Shown here piece after piece: positions 16,666 through 25,823 of a stretch of DNA of 50,397 nucleotides. Both the position numbers and the translations under genes were made by a program. The notes below the pieces were generated by a model, which was not told the origin of the DNA, did not search any database, and was given only the letters and a program-made list of their open reading frames with translations. The stretch's first letter is position 1; each line of letters starts with the position of its first letter. Source of the stretch: a virus; IMG/VR virus record IMGVR_UViG_3300008516_000100, positions 1 to 50,397 of that record; one strand, 5' to 3'.

Positions 16666-16679
16666 TCTTTTTTGATTAG
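16662..16679 (+). terminator. Perfect small hairpin after the capsid gene
   Basis: CTAATC, a TTTTTT loop, then GATTAG: a 6-bp stem that includes the capsid stop codon. It could trim or partly terminate the transcript so that capsid mRNA is more abundant than the connector genes, or simply protect the 3' end. It also ends in the AGGAG used by the next gene. Confidence 0.4.
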
Positions 16680-16690
16680 GAGATGATGTT

Positions 16691-16918
16691 GTGCTTAGTA
16701 AATATAATACTGGAAAAATATTTTCTAAGGATTATTTGCGGAAACGTAATGCGGGCTTAGAAGATCGGCGTAATCTAACTCCTTCAGAGCAAGTTTATGC
16801 CGATATCGAATTTCCAGACGGTGGAGGACGCTTTGATGAATGTACTCATGTTTTATATTCTGTGTTTAAAGGTAAGAAATACGATCGACGAAAACTTCCG
16901 AAAATAAGTGATGATTAA
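16691..16918 (+). CDS. Small head-associated hypothetical protein
   Basis: 75 residues from a GTG start with AGGAG (16678-16682) upstream. Highly charged, with an N-terminal basic/helical half and a C-terminal KKYDRRKLPKISDD tail. It sits between the capsid gene and the head-tail connector and ends in TAATG with the next gene, so it is part of the same translational run. No family recognised. Confidence 0.6.
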   Translation: MLSKYNTGKIFSKDYLRKRNAGLEDRRNLTPSEQVYADIEFPDGGGRFDECTHVLYSVFKGKKYDRRKLPKISDD

Positions 16919-17310
16919 TGTATACTCCTCAAATAGTTACGGCTGAAGATGTACGAGATTTTTTCAATCCTCGATTATCTGAAGCAGAGTATCCAGAACA
17001 ACAATTAATCGCAAAAATCAAGGCTGTAGAATATCACGTGAATTCTAAGTATAATGTATCATTAACGACTGCAACTACGGCTGAAGCAGAAGCAGTAAAA
17101 ATGTTAATTGCTGCAAGAATTGGATCCGAACCTAAAGTTGTTCAAAGACGAGTAAATCTAACTCGAGAATCTTGGGTTACCGAAAAACAAGCCAGCGAAG
17201 GACATGATCCGTATTCAATTTCTCAAGGTTGGGAAAAAGATGCTATTGATATCTTACGAGGAAATCTACCCAATCTCCGTGGACTTAGAATTGTCAATAA
17301 GAGTGGATAA
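16918..17310 (+). CDS. Head-tail connector (adaptor)
   Basis: 130 residues, mainly helical, with the order of elements seen in gp6/gp15-type adaptors: ITAEDVRDFF-like start (VTAEDVRDFFNPRL, 7-20), a helix with KIKAVEYHVNSKY, and a second long helix EAEAVKMLIAARI. Directly follows capsid genes and precedes a gp10-like protein, the normal adaptor position. It docks on the portal ring. Confidence 0.6.
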   Translation: MYTPQIVTAEDVRDFFNPRLSEAEYPEQQLIAKIKAVEYHVNSKYNVSLTTATTAEAEAVKMLIAARIGSEPKVVQRRVNLTRESWVTEKQASEGHDPYSISQGWEKDAIDILRGNLPNLRGLRIVNKSG

Positions 17311-17756
17311 TGGCATTTGCTGCTGTATGGCCAAAGGCTACTGCGAGTAATTTTAGTACGCGACTTAAAAATAAATATAGTCCTGAAAATCAGGGTAAAG
17401 CGGTCGGTGCTATCGCGAGAAATGTTCGTGATATTGCAAAGGTTTTAGCTCTTCATGGAGTTACTGGAAATTTAGCTCGTACAATATATACTAGACAAGT
17501 ATCAGACGCTGTTTGGGAAGTCGGTTCTCCGGTAGTTTATGCATGGTCAGTAGAGTTCGGAAGTGGAATATTCGGGGAAGGTCCAGCAGCATCGAGAAAA
17601 CCCATCGAACCTGTAAGGGGAGAATATTTGGCATTTAAAATTGATGGCGAATGGATACGAGTACGATATGTTTTAGGACAACATCCACAACCCTTTTTAA
17701 GGCCAGCTGTTGAACAAGTTGATTCAAAAGGAGCTGCTAAAGGTGCATTTGGATAG
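17310..17756 (+). CDS. HK97 gp10-like head-tail joining protein
   Basis: 148 residues. The family pattern is clear: VVYAWSVEFGSG, RKPIEPVRGEYLAF, then GQHPQPFLRPAVEQ near the end. Members sit at the head-tail interface or act in tail completion. Starts in the preceding stop codon (TAATG). The N-terminal 40 residues are basic. Confidence 0.78.
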   Translation: MAFAAVWPKATASNFSTRLKNKYSPENQGKAVGAIARNVRDIAKVLALHGVTGNLARTIYTRQVSDAVWEVGSPVVYAWSVEFGSGIFGEGPAASRKPIEPVRGEYLAFKIDGEWIRVRYVLGQHPQPFLRPAVEQVDSKGAAKGAFG

Positions 17757-18248
17757 GTGATAAAAATTTTTGACCCACGAGACGAAATTCGAACAGTATT
17801 GAAAGCATATCAACTTTCTGGTCAAGAGGATACAGGAATTGTTTTTCATTCCATTAGAGGAGATGAAAAAATGGTTGATGTTCATCTTTGGGAAGGTGAA
17901 CTTACAAAATTTGAGGAAGGTGGGAAGCTTGGATTTGAAAATCCCAATATGATTTTATTATCTATGGTTTCTTCTACTTCAAAGAATGAGCATATTGGCG
18001 GAGGACGAAGAAGTCATATTGCGCTAATTGATGCCCATATTTTTCTAGTTAAGGATGATAGATGGGTAATTGAAACTGTTTCTCAAGAAGTTTCTAATAA
18101 TTTAGAAGCTTGTATTCGAGCGAGTGAAAAAACCGTCACAGGATGTATTTTTGTCGAATGTATTAATGCTAGAGATTTAGACCCATTAAAACAGACGCTT
18201 GGAAAAAGAAGAATTATTGGAATTAGAGCATATGGGGATTATGATTAA
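17757..18248 (+). CDS. Tail terminator/completion-like protein
   Basis: 163 residues from GTG, which follows TAG directly, with GGTG about 13 bases upstream. Alpha/beta sequence with a central VDVHLWEGELTKFEEGG and a C-terminal GIRAYGDYD. Called from gene order (between gp10-like protein and tail tube) and size, since tail terminators are poorly conserved. It would cap the tail tube and join it to the head. Confidence 0.55.
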   Translation: MIKIFDPRDEIRTVLKAYQLSGQEDTGIVFHSIRGDEKMVDVHLWEGELTKFEEGGKLGFENPNMILLSMVSSTSKNEHIGGGRRSHIALIDAHIFLVKDDRWVIETVSQEVSNNLEACIRASEKTVTGCIFVECINARDLDPLKQTLGKRRIIGIRAYGDYD

Positions 18249-18280
18249 TGTAAAATGTAAATAATCTAAAGGTGTAAAAA

Positions 18281-19174
18281 ATGACAGTTATAACGAAAGG
18301 TTTTCAAGGTGAGATTAGCTGGGAAGCTGAATCTGGATATGGAGACGGAGTTAAAACAAGTTCAACATTACTTCTAGTGGCGAATCAAGTTCAAAGTGTA
18401 AGATTGTCTCGGAATACACCATTAGGTGAGACTAGAAATATTGGTTCTTATGATATAAGCAAATTTGTAACTGGGGTAAAAATGTACGGGCTTACAACAG
18501 AGTATCTTCAGGATAGAGATTATCATTCAACAGATTCTATAATGGCGCGAGCTATTGATAGAACTTCTGGAGTTTTGGCAAGTATAGCATTTCAAGTGTG
18601 TGTAGGTAAGGAACAGACTACTTCAACTTGGTTTAATATGAAGGGTTGTAAAGCTCGAAGTGTTACGGTTAATACAGAAGAAGACGGGCCGGTTGCTATT
18701 ACTGTTGATTGGTCAGTCAAAGATGTTTCTACAAGTACTGCAAAAACAGCTACATGTGCTGATTCAATTACTCCATCACCGAATTCCTTTGTTGGGGGTG
18801 CTTTTAAGCGTGGAGGATCTGCAACGTGGGGATACGTCGTAGGATCGGTTTCAATGACGATTGATAATGGATTACATGAATCCAAGGATATCGGGAATAC
18901 GACAATTGTTGCAGCAGATGCAGGAACAAGATCAGTAGCAGGTACAGTTAATGTTTGTCTCGTCGATGGTGGGGCTGCTTATTGGGAAGAAGTCGATAAT
19001 ATGAGTTCCGATGTGGTAGAATTAGATTTCGGAGCTTCTTCGAACGATCCAAGTATGAGATTCACAAGCGCAGTAATTGGTTCTTTGGAAATTCCGTTAG
19101 ACGCTACTAGTGCAATTGTTATGACAACGGTGCCTTTCACAGGTACATCAGTAGTTTTTGAAAGAGTAGGATAA
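18281..19174 (+). CDS. Tail tube protein (copy 1)
   Basis: 297 residues with AAAGGTG nine bases before the ATG. Beta-rich, opening with ISWEAESGYGDGVK and containing FKRGGSATWGYVVGS and FTSAVIGSLEIPLD, a pattern of phage major tail tube proteins. A close paralogue follows. A 107-base segment near the 3' end is identical in the two genes, including synonymous sites, while flanking parts have diverged. Either both form the tube, or one is a variant tube or tail-tip adaptor. Confidence 0.72.
   Translation: MTVITKGFQGEISWEAESGYGDGVKTSSTLLLVANQVQSVRLSRNTPLGETRNIGSYDISKFVTGVKMYGLTTEYLQDRDYHSTDSIMARAIDRTSGVLASIAFQVCVGKEQTTSTWFNMKGCKARSVTVNTEEDGPVAITVDWSVKDVSTSTAKTATCADSITPSPNSFVGGAFKRGGSATWGYVVGSVSMTIDNGLHESKDIGNTTIVAADAGTRSVAGTVNVCLVDGGAAYWEEVDNMSSDVVELDFGASSNDPSMRFTSAVIGSLEIPLDATSAIVMTTVPFTGTSVVFERVG
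18995..19101 (+). repeat. 107-base perfect repeat, copy in tail tube gene 1
   Basis: Identical base for base to 19975-20081 (offset 980). It encodes the DNMSSDVVELDFGASSNDPS region. Adjacent codons differ at many silent positions, so recent gene conversion or homologous exchange is likely. Confidence 0.85.
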
Positions 19175-19188
19175 TTGAGGGTTGTATA

Positions 19189-20151
19189 ATGGCAGAATTA
19201 GATACAACCTGTTCAGAAACTATGACCGCATCGGATGCGGTTCAAGGAAAGATTCTTGGAAGAATAACAAAAGGATTTCAGAATGAAATAAGTTGGGAAG
19301 CTGAATCTGGATATGGAGACGGAGTGAAGACAAATTCTTCATTATTATTAATTGCGAATCAAGTTCAATCAATAAGAGTATCACGAAATACTGTGTTGGG
19401 AGAAACTAGAAATATTGGTTCTACTGATATTACTAAGTTTGTTAATGGTGTAAAATTATACGGGGTTACAACAGAATATCTCCAAGATCGAAATTATAAT
19501 TCAACAAATTGTTTATTAGCTAGAGCAGTAGATAGAACGTCGGGAGTTTTGGCAAGTATAGCATTTCAAGTAGGAGTAGGAAAAGATGTTTCAATTCCAG
19601 TTCCAACTTGGTATAATTTTAAGGGTTGTAAAGCTCGAAGTGTTACTATCAATACAGAAGAGGATAGTCCTATAGGTGTTACAATCGATTGGTCAGTTAA
19701 AGATGTTACAACTAGTACTGCAAAAGTTACGACGTGTAGTGATACTATTGCTACAGTTCCAAAATCATTCGTTGGAGGTGCTTTTAAGCGTGGAGGATCT
19801 GCAACGTGGGGATATGTTGTTGGATCAGTTTCAGTAACAATTGATAATGGATTACATGAATCTAAAGACATTGGGAATACTACGATTTTAGCAGCTGATG
19901 CAGGAACGAGGACGGTAACTGGAACAGCAAACGTTTGTTTAACAGATGGTGGAGCTGCTTATTGGGCCGAGATTGATAATATGAGTTCCGATGTGGTAGA
20001 ATTAGATTTCGGAGCTTCTTCGAACGATCCAAGTATGAGATTCACAAGCGCAGTAATTGGTTCTTTGGAAATTCCGTTAGATTCCACTAACGCAGTTGTA
20101 ATGACAACTGTACCCTTTACCGGTACATCGGTAATTTTTGAAGGCGCATAG
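19189..20151 (+). CDS. Tail tube protein (copy 2)
   Basis: 320 residues. Same fold as copy 1 but with a 25-residue N-terminal extension (MAELDTTCSETMTASDAVQG...) before ISWEAESGYGDGVK. The GAGGG site precedes the ATG by nine bases. The extension could alter how subunits stack or mark this copy as the version used at one end of the tail. Shares the 107-base identical block with copy 1. Confidence 0.72.
   Translation: MAELDTTCSETMTASDAVQGKILGRITKGFQNEISWEAESGYGDGVKTNSSLLLIANQVQSIRVSRNTVLGETRNIGSTDITKFVNGVKLYGVTTEYLQDRNYNSTNCLLARAVDRTSGVLASIAFQVGVGKDVSIPVPTWYNFKGCKARSVTINTEEDSPIGVTIDWSVKDVTTSTAKVTTCSDTIATVPKSFVGGAFKRGGSATWGYVVGSVSVTIDNGLHESKDIGNTTILAADAGTRTVTGTANVCLTDGGAAYWAEIDNMSSDVVELDFGASSNDPSMRFTSAVIGSLEIPLDSTNAVVMTTVPFTGTSVIFEGA
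19975..20081 (+). repeat. 107-base perfect repeat, copy in tail tube gene 2
   Basis: Second copy of the block at 18995-19101. A shorter identical run, covering the codons for GAFKRGGSATWG, lies upstream in both genes (around 18799 and 19779). Confidence 0.85.
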
Positions 20152-20185
20152 TAAAATGTTTAAACTTTTTGATTGAGGTGCTTAA

Positions 20186-20527
20186 ATGGGAAATAAAATT
20201 GAGCAAGCAACGAATCAGGAAACGATGAGTATTTCATTTGTTAATGATGGAAAAGAATTTGAAATTCCTCTTATTCGTGTAAACGATATTAGAGCCATGC
20301 AAATGAAACGTTCTAAATTAACAGATCCTGATTCAAAAGAATTAGAAGCAAGTATTATTCTTGCACAGACAACATTATCGAAAATTGACGATTCTGTCAC
20401 AAAGGAGAAAATTGAAAATTGGGAATATTCTGAATTCTTAAAATTCATTAAATTGCTTTGGGGAAAGAATGCTGGAAATTTTCGTGGGATCTTGCCGAAT
20501 TTGCCGACAGATCTAATAAAGAAATAA
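20186..20527 (+). CDS. Tail assembly chaperone, G-like
   Basis: 113 residues, GAGGTG site before the ATG. Acidic, helical protein placed between tail tube and tape measure, as for lambda gpG. The region with codons TGG GGA AAG (residues 92-94) overlaps the next frame and contains the slippery heptamer GGGAAAG, so a fraction of ribosomes should make a longer G-T fusion. G-like chaperones coat the tape measure and recruit tube subunits. Confidence 0.8.
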   Translation: MGNKIEQATNQETMSISFVNDGKEFEIPLIRVNDIRAMQMKRSKLTDPDSKELEASIILAQTTLSKIDDSVTKEKIENWEYSEFLKFIKLLWGKNAGNFRGILPNLPTDLIKK

Positions 20528-20772
20528 GTGATCTTGAGCGATTCCAGGGTATTGATGATTCTAGGTGGCTTTTATCATATCTTTATAAATGTCCTTTGAA
20601 TGTTATTGATGAATTAACGTTAAATGATTTTTATGGAATGTTTCGGATGCTTCGTGAGATAGAAGAAAGACGCAAAGAAGGGAGTCCAGTTTCTCACACG
20701 AGGGATGCGACTAAAAAAGAATTGAGTTTTATTGAAAGGTATCAGGAGATTAAAAAGAAACGAGATAAGTAA
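20458..20772 (+). CDS. Tail assembly chaperone, T-like extension made by -1 frameshift
   Basis: The second frame overlaps the G-like gene in the -1 phase and has no ATG at its front, only a TTG at 20458. After a slip at 20461-20467 it is read from GAA 20467 and adds 101 residues to the first 94 of the G-like protein, giving a product of about 195 residues. The extension is charged and helical (ISDLERFQGIDDSRWLLSYL, then a basic tail) like gpT-type domains. It ends one base into the tape measure start. Confidence 0.8.
   Translation: MGKECWKFSWDLAEFADRSNKEISDLERFQGIDDSRWLLSYLYKCPLNVIDELTLNDFYGMFRMLREIEERRKEGSPVSHTRDATKKELSFIERYQEIKKKRDK
20461..20467 (+). promoter_or_regulatory. -1 ribosomal frameshift site GGGAAAG
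   Basis: The heptamer is in the correct zero-frame phase, G GGA AAG, and can re-pair as GGG AAA after a one-base backward slip. This is the same slippery sequence used in lambda G-T. It lies in the only stretch where both frames are open. Confidence 0.8.
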
Positions 20773-23354
20773 TGGTTTTTGAAGAATTAAAAGTTAGATT
20801 TACTGGTGAAGATGGCTTAACTGGAATGCTCGGAAAAATTACAGGTGGTATGGGGGGTGCTACCAAAAGTGGTCTTGCTATGGGTGCTATGTTTGCCGTT
20901 GTTCAAATGGCTATGCAGCAAGTAATGAAAGTAATCCATAGTCTTATCAATTTTATTAAAGATAGTGTTAAGGCATATATTGAGTTTGAAAAAGGACTTG
21001 CTGAAGTCTCAACATTGCTTGATGATACCTCTCCATTGGAGGGTTATGCTAAGGGTTTACGTGAACTTGCGATGGCCTCCGGAGAATCCCTGGATACTCT
21101 CACAAAAGGTTTATATCAAGTGATATCTGCATCAGTTGACGCTGGTGCAGCTATGGATGTTCTAACAGTTGCTAACAAAGCAGCTATCGGAGGTCTTAGT
21201 GATACTGCGACTGCCGTGGATGTAATTACATCTATCATGAATGCTTATGGGTATTCAGCAGCAGAAGCAGAAAGAATATCTGATCACTTATTTACAGCCG
21301 TTAAATATGGTAAAACTACTTTTGCAGAACTAGCCGCTGGAGTTGGTCCTGTTATTACAATGGCGGCGAATCTTGGTATTGAATTTTATGAAGTTGCGGC
21401 ATCATTAGCAACAATGACTCGATCTGGTATTCAAACAACTAATGCGGTTACCTATTTAAGAGGAATGCTCCGATCTGTCTTAAAACCTACCAAGCAAATG
21501 AAGGATATGGCCAAAGAGTTAGGGATTGTATTTGATGCAACCTCACTCAAATCTATGGGATTGGGAGGATTTCTCAGGTATGTTTCTGACGCGGTAGGAT
21601 CTAATACTGAAGCATTATCGAAATTATTCCCTAATATTAGAGGAATACAAGCAGTAATGGCATTGGCTGGAGAAAATGCCGATGCTTTTGCGGGGGATTT
21701 ATACCATATGGAAGAAGCTGCTGGAGCAACTGATATTGCATTTACCAAAATGGCCGGTACAATATCTTTTGAATTGGAACAAATGCGAGCTAAAATTAAA
21801 GATACTCAATTAGAGATCGGGGAAAAAATGGTTCCAGCAACTCTTGCGTGGGAACAAGCCATGCTTTATTTGGCATCGAGAATTGAACTAATTGGCAACT
21901 CTATTGACTGGCTTATGGATAGATTTGCTGGTGTATGGGATATGTGGCGAGATTGGGGTGCTTTTCTATTCGGAGGAACTGAAGCTGTTTCCGAATTTAA
22001 AGAAGTCATAAAATATACTGAGGAAGAAATAACTGAATTTTCTGCTACTCTATCAGAAACAATCAGAACGATTGGAGATTATAACGAAAGTATAGGAAAA
22101 GCAACCGACGAAATTAAAGTTCTTAGTGATGCAAATGTAGAATTATTAGAAAAAATTAAAGATCTTACAAGAATAAAAGAAATCACGGATGATTTTAAAA
22201 ATTTAAAACTCAGCACGAAAGATGCAACATATACACAAAAAATATTTGATGATGAATTACGAGTAGCTCAAATTGAATTATTAAAAACAAAAGCTTTATT
22301 ACAAGATTTAGGTGAAGCTGTCGATGAATACGGAGATGAAACGAAGAGAAATAATTTAAAAGTAATGAAGATTCGTTATAAAGCAAAAATTGAAGGGCGG
22401 GAATTAACCGAGGACGAAGAAAAACAAATTGAAGAACTAGAATTAGCAAATGAAGGATTACGAATTAAAATTGAAGAAGAAGCTATTAAAATAGATGATA
22501 TTCAAGAACAGGCACTAAGAGATAAACAGAATCGAGTTGATGAAAGAAAACGTCAGTTAGAAGATGAAGAAAGAGCTCTTAAAGATAAAGCAAAAACTGA
22601 AATAGAAAAATTACGGGAAGAAGTCGAGGCGAATGAACTTGCAATTTCAACAAAACTAGATCAGATTAGTCAGTGGGCAATAGAAAGAAAGGAAGCTATA
22701 GATACTTTAGACGCCGAATTGTTAAGTAAACTAGAAACATTTAATGAGGAGGAATTGGCGTCGATTGAGACCCAATCAGGTTTAAAATTAGGTGAAATTG
22801 GCGGTTTTATTTATGATAGTGAAAAAGCTTGGTATGAACATTATAAATATTTAAAAGGTTTATGGGAAACTTATCCTAGTCCAACAGGACCGCCACTCGA
22901 ACCAACAGAACCAGAAGCCCCTTATGTTATTACTAAAATTGAACCCTTTGTAGGTCCAATACAACCAGGTAGAGAACATTTAAGACCTTATTATTATACA
23001 TCTTCAAGTGGTGTACGTAAGACTGGTCTTAAAGGTGACTATGAAATGGGACAGGGAATTCCATGGGAACATGGAGGATATGTTCCAAAAATAACTGAAG
23101 CGTTATTGCATCCCGGAGAATATGTTCTTCCGAAGAAAATTGTAGATTTGTTAGATTCTTTGGTTTCAAGACCTCCTACTCCTTCACAAGTTCTTGCAAG
23201 AGAAAGATCTCCAATTAGTCCTTCTCCAGTATCTGAAACAGCCGATACTTATATTCATTTCTATGGAGATATAATCCTCCACGGAGTTCAAGATGTCGAT
23301 GCATTTATGGAAGAACTTCATCGAAGAACACGTGTCGCTGGTGCAAGATTATGA
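20772..23354 (+). CDS. Tail tape measure protein
   Basis: 860 residues, the second longest gene here. N-terminal hydrophobic region (about 20-60), then a TP901-type core: EFEKGLAEVSTLLDD, LRELAMASGESLDTLTKGLYQ, FAELAAGVGPVITMAANLG and TYLRGMLRSVLKPTKQMKD. A long charged coiled coil spans about 470-670, and the C-terminus has LLHPGEYVLP, common at tape measure ends. It sets tail length; about 860 residues would predict a siphovirus tail of roughly 130 nm at 1.5 angstrom per residue, if it is fully helical. Confidence 0.9.
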   Translation: MVFEELKVRFTGEDGLTGMLGKITGGMGGATKSGLAMGAMFAVVQMAMQQVMKVIHSLINFIKDSVKAYIEFEKGLAEVSTLLDDTSPLEGYAKGLRELAMASGESLDTLTKGLYQVISASVDAGAAMDVLTVANKAAIGGLSDTATAVDVITSIMNAYGYSAAEAERISDHLFTAVKYGKTTFAELAAGVGPVITMAANLGIEFYEVAASLATMTRSGIQTTNAVTYLRGMLRSVLKPTKQMKDMAKELGIVFDATSLKSMGLGGFLRYVSDAVGSNTEALSKLFPNIRGIQAVMALAGENADAFAGDLYHMEEAAGATDIAFTKMAGTISFELEQMRAKIKDTQLEIGEKMVPATLAWEQAMLYLASRIELIGNSIDWLMDRFAGVWDMWRDWGAFLFGGTEAVSEFKEVIKYTEEEITEFSATLSETIRTIGDYNESIGKATDEIKVLSDANVELLEKIKDLTRIKEITDDFKNLKLSTKDATYTQKIFDDELRVAQIELLKTKALLQDLGEAVDEYGDETKRNNLKVMKIRYKAKIEGRELTEDEEKQIEELELANEGLRIKIEEEAIKIDDIQEQALRDKQNRVDERKRQLEDEERALKDKAKTEIEKLREEVEANELAISTKLDQISQWAIERKEAIDTLDAELLSKLETFNEEELASIETQSGLKLGEIGGFIYDSEKAWYEHYKYLKGLWETYPSPTGPPLEPTEPEAPYVITKIEPFVGPIQPGREHLRPYYYTSSSGVRKTGLKGDYEMGQGIPWEHGGYVPKITEALLHPGEYVLPKKIVDLLDSLVSRPPTPSQVLARERSPISPSPVSETADTYIHFYGDIILHGVQDVDAFMEELHRRTRVAGARL

Positions 23355-23890
23355 CGAGTTTTGAAATTTTAATTAATCCCCGAAGTCCGACAGAAGTTCG
23401 ATCTATTCCCGACGATAAAAGAATCGAAGATATTAAAATTAATAATTCAAAACAACAATCCTATCAAAATGCAACTTTTCAATTAATAGATGAAGATAAG
23501 ACATTTTATAACGATGTTTCTATTGGAAGCGCAATTGAAATTGAAGTAAATGATGTTTTAGAGTTTACGGGATTTATTTCCAATATCGCCAAGAATTTTG
23601 TTGGCGGTATTACATTAAATATTCAATGCACTGGAGATACTTTTGATTTAGAAAGATACTTAACTGCTGTTAATAAAACCTATACGGGAGAGAAGTCAGC
23701 TGCGATTGCACACAATTTATGTACATCATATGGGCAAGGTAAACTTGATATATCAAATATTAATACGAATGATGGTGTAACAATTCAATCTATTGTATTT
23801 AATGCGGAAACTCTTAATACTTGTTTCCAACGGTTGAGTCAATTGGACGGTTTTAATTATTACATTGGCCGGGCACGGGTGTCGGTATAA
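23351..23890 (+). CDS. Tail hub protein, N-terminal half
   Basis: 179 residues, ATGA overlap with the tape measure. The pattern IEIEVNDVLEFTGFISNI, then LNIQCTGDTFDLERYLTAVNKTY, and LNTCFQRLSQLDGFNYYIG is that of the first half of gp27/gpD-type baseplate hub proteins. It stops just after the strand where a normal hub continues. The missing second half is found about 220 residues into the next gene, so the hub looks split in two polypeptides by an insertion. Confidence 0.65.
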   Translation: MTSFEILINPRSPTEVRSIPDDKRIEDIKINNSKQQSYQNATFQLIDEDKTFYNDVSIGSAIEIEVNDVLEFTGFISNIAKNFVGGITLNIQCTGDTFDLERYLTAVNKTYTGEKSAAIAHNLCTSYGQGKLDISNINTNDGVTIQSIVFNAETLNTCFQRLSQLDGFNYYIGRARVSV

Positions 23891-25002
23891 TGGGACTTTT
23901 TGAAAGATACACTACAGGAGACTATGTATATTCTGCCGTTCATTATGCTATTAGAAGAGCTCAAACATTTATAATTGGAAACACGGGAGCAAATTTAAAT
24001 CATAATGTTACAAAAGTACTTCTTAGAATGTGTCGTTATGCTGAGTCAACAGGAACATTAACTGCATCTATTCGTGAGGTAGACGGTTATGGATACCCTA
24101 CTGGTGATGATTTATGTTCTGGAACATATAATATTACTTCTTTGCCTATACTTCCTTCTTTAGCGTGGATTCCTTTCATTTTTGATCCTTCGACACTTTT
24201 GTTACCAGATACACGATATGCAATAGTATTGCGTACTGATCCAGATGCCTATGGGGATTCTTTTTGGAGACTTAATCCAGAGGGAACCTATACAGGTGGG
24301 GGTTCTTATAGACAGAGCTTAACACCTCCGGATTATTGGCATCCGTGGCAACCTACTGTTGGAGACCTGGTGTTTGAAGAACATGGAGCTCAAATTTTTC
24401 TTGGTCTTTCTGAAAGTCTTAACACAATAGATACAGCAAAGAATTTTTATTCTCCTCTTAGATTATCTGAAATAATTCGTCCAACAGATACTATTATTAG
24501 TGTTTCAAATAAACCAGTTTATTATTATGAACCTTCAACAGTCTCTCAGTTTACATTGGGAGAATCAGACGTGTTGGAGTTTTCTGGATTAATTCAAGAT
24601 GATTCTACATTACGAAACGACATAATTGTTATTGGTGATGCTGTAAGTGCTAATACAAATGATTCAACATCAATAGATGCTTACGGGAGATATGCATTTC
24701 GTTATGAAGATACAGAAATAACGGATTCAAATGATGCTGCAACACTTGCTTCGCAAATATTAGCGAATTATAAAGATCCAAAAACAGTCGGAAGTATAAA
24801 AATTAAAGGAAAAACAGGTATTCATACAAGAAGTCAGTTTACTTTGAATTTACCGAATATTGGTATAAATAATCAGAAATATGAAATAGTCCAATATCGA
24901 CACGAGATTAACAACAAGGGATTCCATACAATTATCTATTTTGGTGAGGTTCCCTGGGATTTAACACGTGAAGTTGCTAATCTATTAAAGAAGGTTTACT
25001 AA
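23890..25002 (+). CDS. Tail protein: inserted beta-sandwich module plus C-terminal half of the hub
   Basis: 370 residues, starting in the stop of the previous gene (TAATG). Residues 1-170 form a beta-sandwich-like module starting GLFERYTTGD, also found at the front of the gene at 25824; such modules often bind carbohydrate. A linker with two EII-x(3)-TD-type repeat units follows. Residues about 205-370 read as the hub's second half: PVYYYEPST, DDSTLRNDIIVIGD, and GKTGIHTRSQFTLNLPNIGI. The two gene products probably assemble together. Confidence 0.62.
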   Translation: MGLFERYTTGDYVYSAVHYAIRRAQTFIIGNTGANLNHNVTKVLLRMCRYAESTGTLTASIREVDGYGYPTGDDLCSGTYNITSLPILPSLAWIPFIFDPSTLLLPDTRYAIVLRTDPDAYGDSFWRLNPEGTYTGGGSYRQSLTPPDYWHPWQPTVGDLVFEEHGAQIFLGLSESLNTIDTAKNFYSPLRLSEIIRPTDTIISVSNKPVYYYEPSTVSQFTLGESDVLEFSGLIQDDSTLRNDIIVIGDAVSANTNDSTSIDAYGRYAFRYEDTEITDSNDAATLASQILANYKDPKTVGSIKIKGKTGIHTRSQFTLNLPNIGINNQKYEIVQYRHEINNKGFHTIIYFGEVPWDLTREVANLLKKVY

Positions 25003-25004
25003 GA

Positions 25005-25823
25005 ATGAGTTATAGTATTTATTACCATACTGAACCTACTCAAGGTCTTGGTCTTAATCCACCTCCTCATACTTGGGAGGGAGCAATACGGTTGACGTCG
25101 GCAGAGCTTATACAATGTAATAAGTGCTATTTAACTAATGTTAGTTTTTTCTTATGGTGGGCGCAAACAGATTTGCAAGGTGCCGTTAAGATATATGACG
25201 AAGGTGTAGATAGTTCTCATCCCGGTTCATTATTACAAGAAACTGCATTTGAGGTTACTGGTTGGCAAACGTATGCAAAGATAACACTAGATTCTCCTGT
25301 CGAAATTGATAAGACGAGAGATATGTGGATTTCTATTGAAGTAATACAAACTACTGAGAATTATATTATTGGTTGTGATAACGGTCCTCAAGTTGATGGC
25401 AAAGGGGGTTGGGTATATGAAGAAGGTTCAATTGACTGGATTGAATTACAAGATGTCGGTTTAGATATTAATTTCTGTATTAAAGCAGGGTTTGAAGGGT
25501 TTACTGTAACTATTGATACTGCCGTGTATACTCAAGGTTCTGAACATCGAGTCGAATTAGAAATAGACGCAAATACTTCTGAGAAGGCAAGTTTAGATGC
25601 GGTTTTGCAGAATGCAGGAAAAGTTGGACGCATTAACGCTCCTTTAGCAGACATTCAACATTATGATACTACTATCGACGGATCCAATACTGTAACTTTT
25701 AATATTAATGATAATCCGATAGGAGTTCCCGATTTTGTTACATTATTTATTGAGAATTATTCTTTTCAAGTAATAAGCCCAGAACCAATATATAAATTTA
25801 AAATTTCAGGATATAGTGAATAA
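25005..25823 (+). CDS. Fibre or tail-tip protein with beta-sandwich domain
   Basis: 272 residues. The N-terminal 165 residues are a beta-sandwich with many aromatic residues (TWEGAIRL, FFLWWAQTD, DMWISIEV), plausible for carbohydrate binding. The last 105 residues match the end of the next gene product: an EKASLDAVLQNAGKVG helix, a FNINDNPIGVPDFVTLFIENY core and a final P-x-Y-x-F-x-ISGY. No signal peptide. Probably a receptor-facing part of the tail. Confidence 0.55.
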   Translation: MSYSIYYHTEPTQGLGLNPPPHTWEGAIRLTSAELIQCNKCYLTNVSFFLWWAQTDLQGAVKIYDEGVDSSHPGSLLQETAFEVTGWQTYAKITLDSPVEIDKTRDMWISIEVIQTTENYIIGCDNGPQVDGKGGWVYEEGSIDWIELQDVGLDINFCIKAGFEGFTVTIDTAVYTQGSEHRVELEIDANTSEKASLDAVLQNAGKVGRINAPLADIQHYDTTIDGSNTVTFNINDNPIGVPDFVTLFIENYSFQVISPEPIYKFKISGYSE

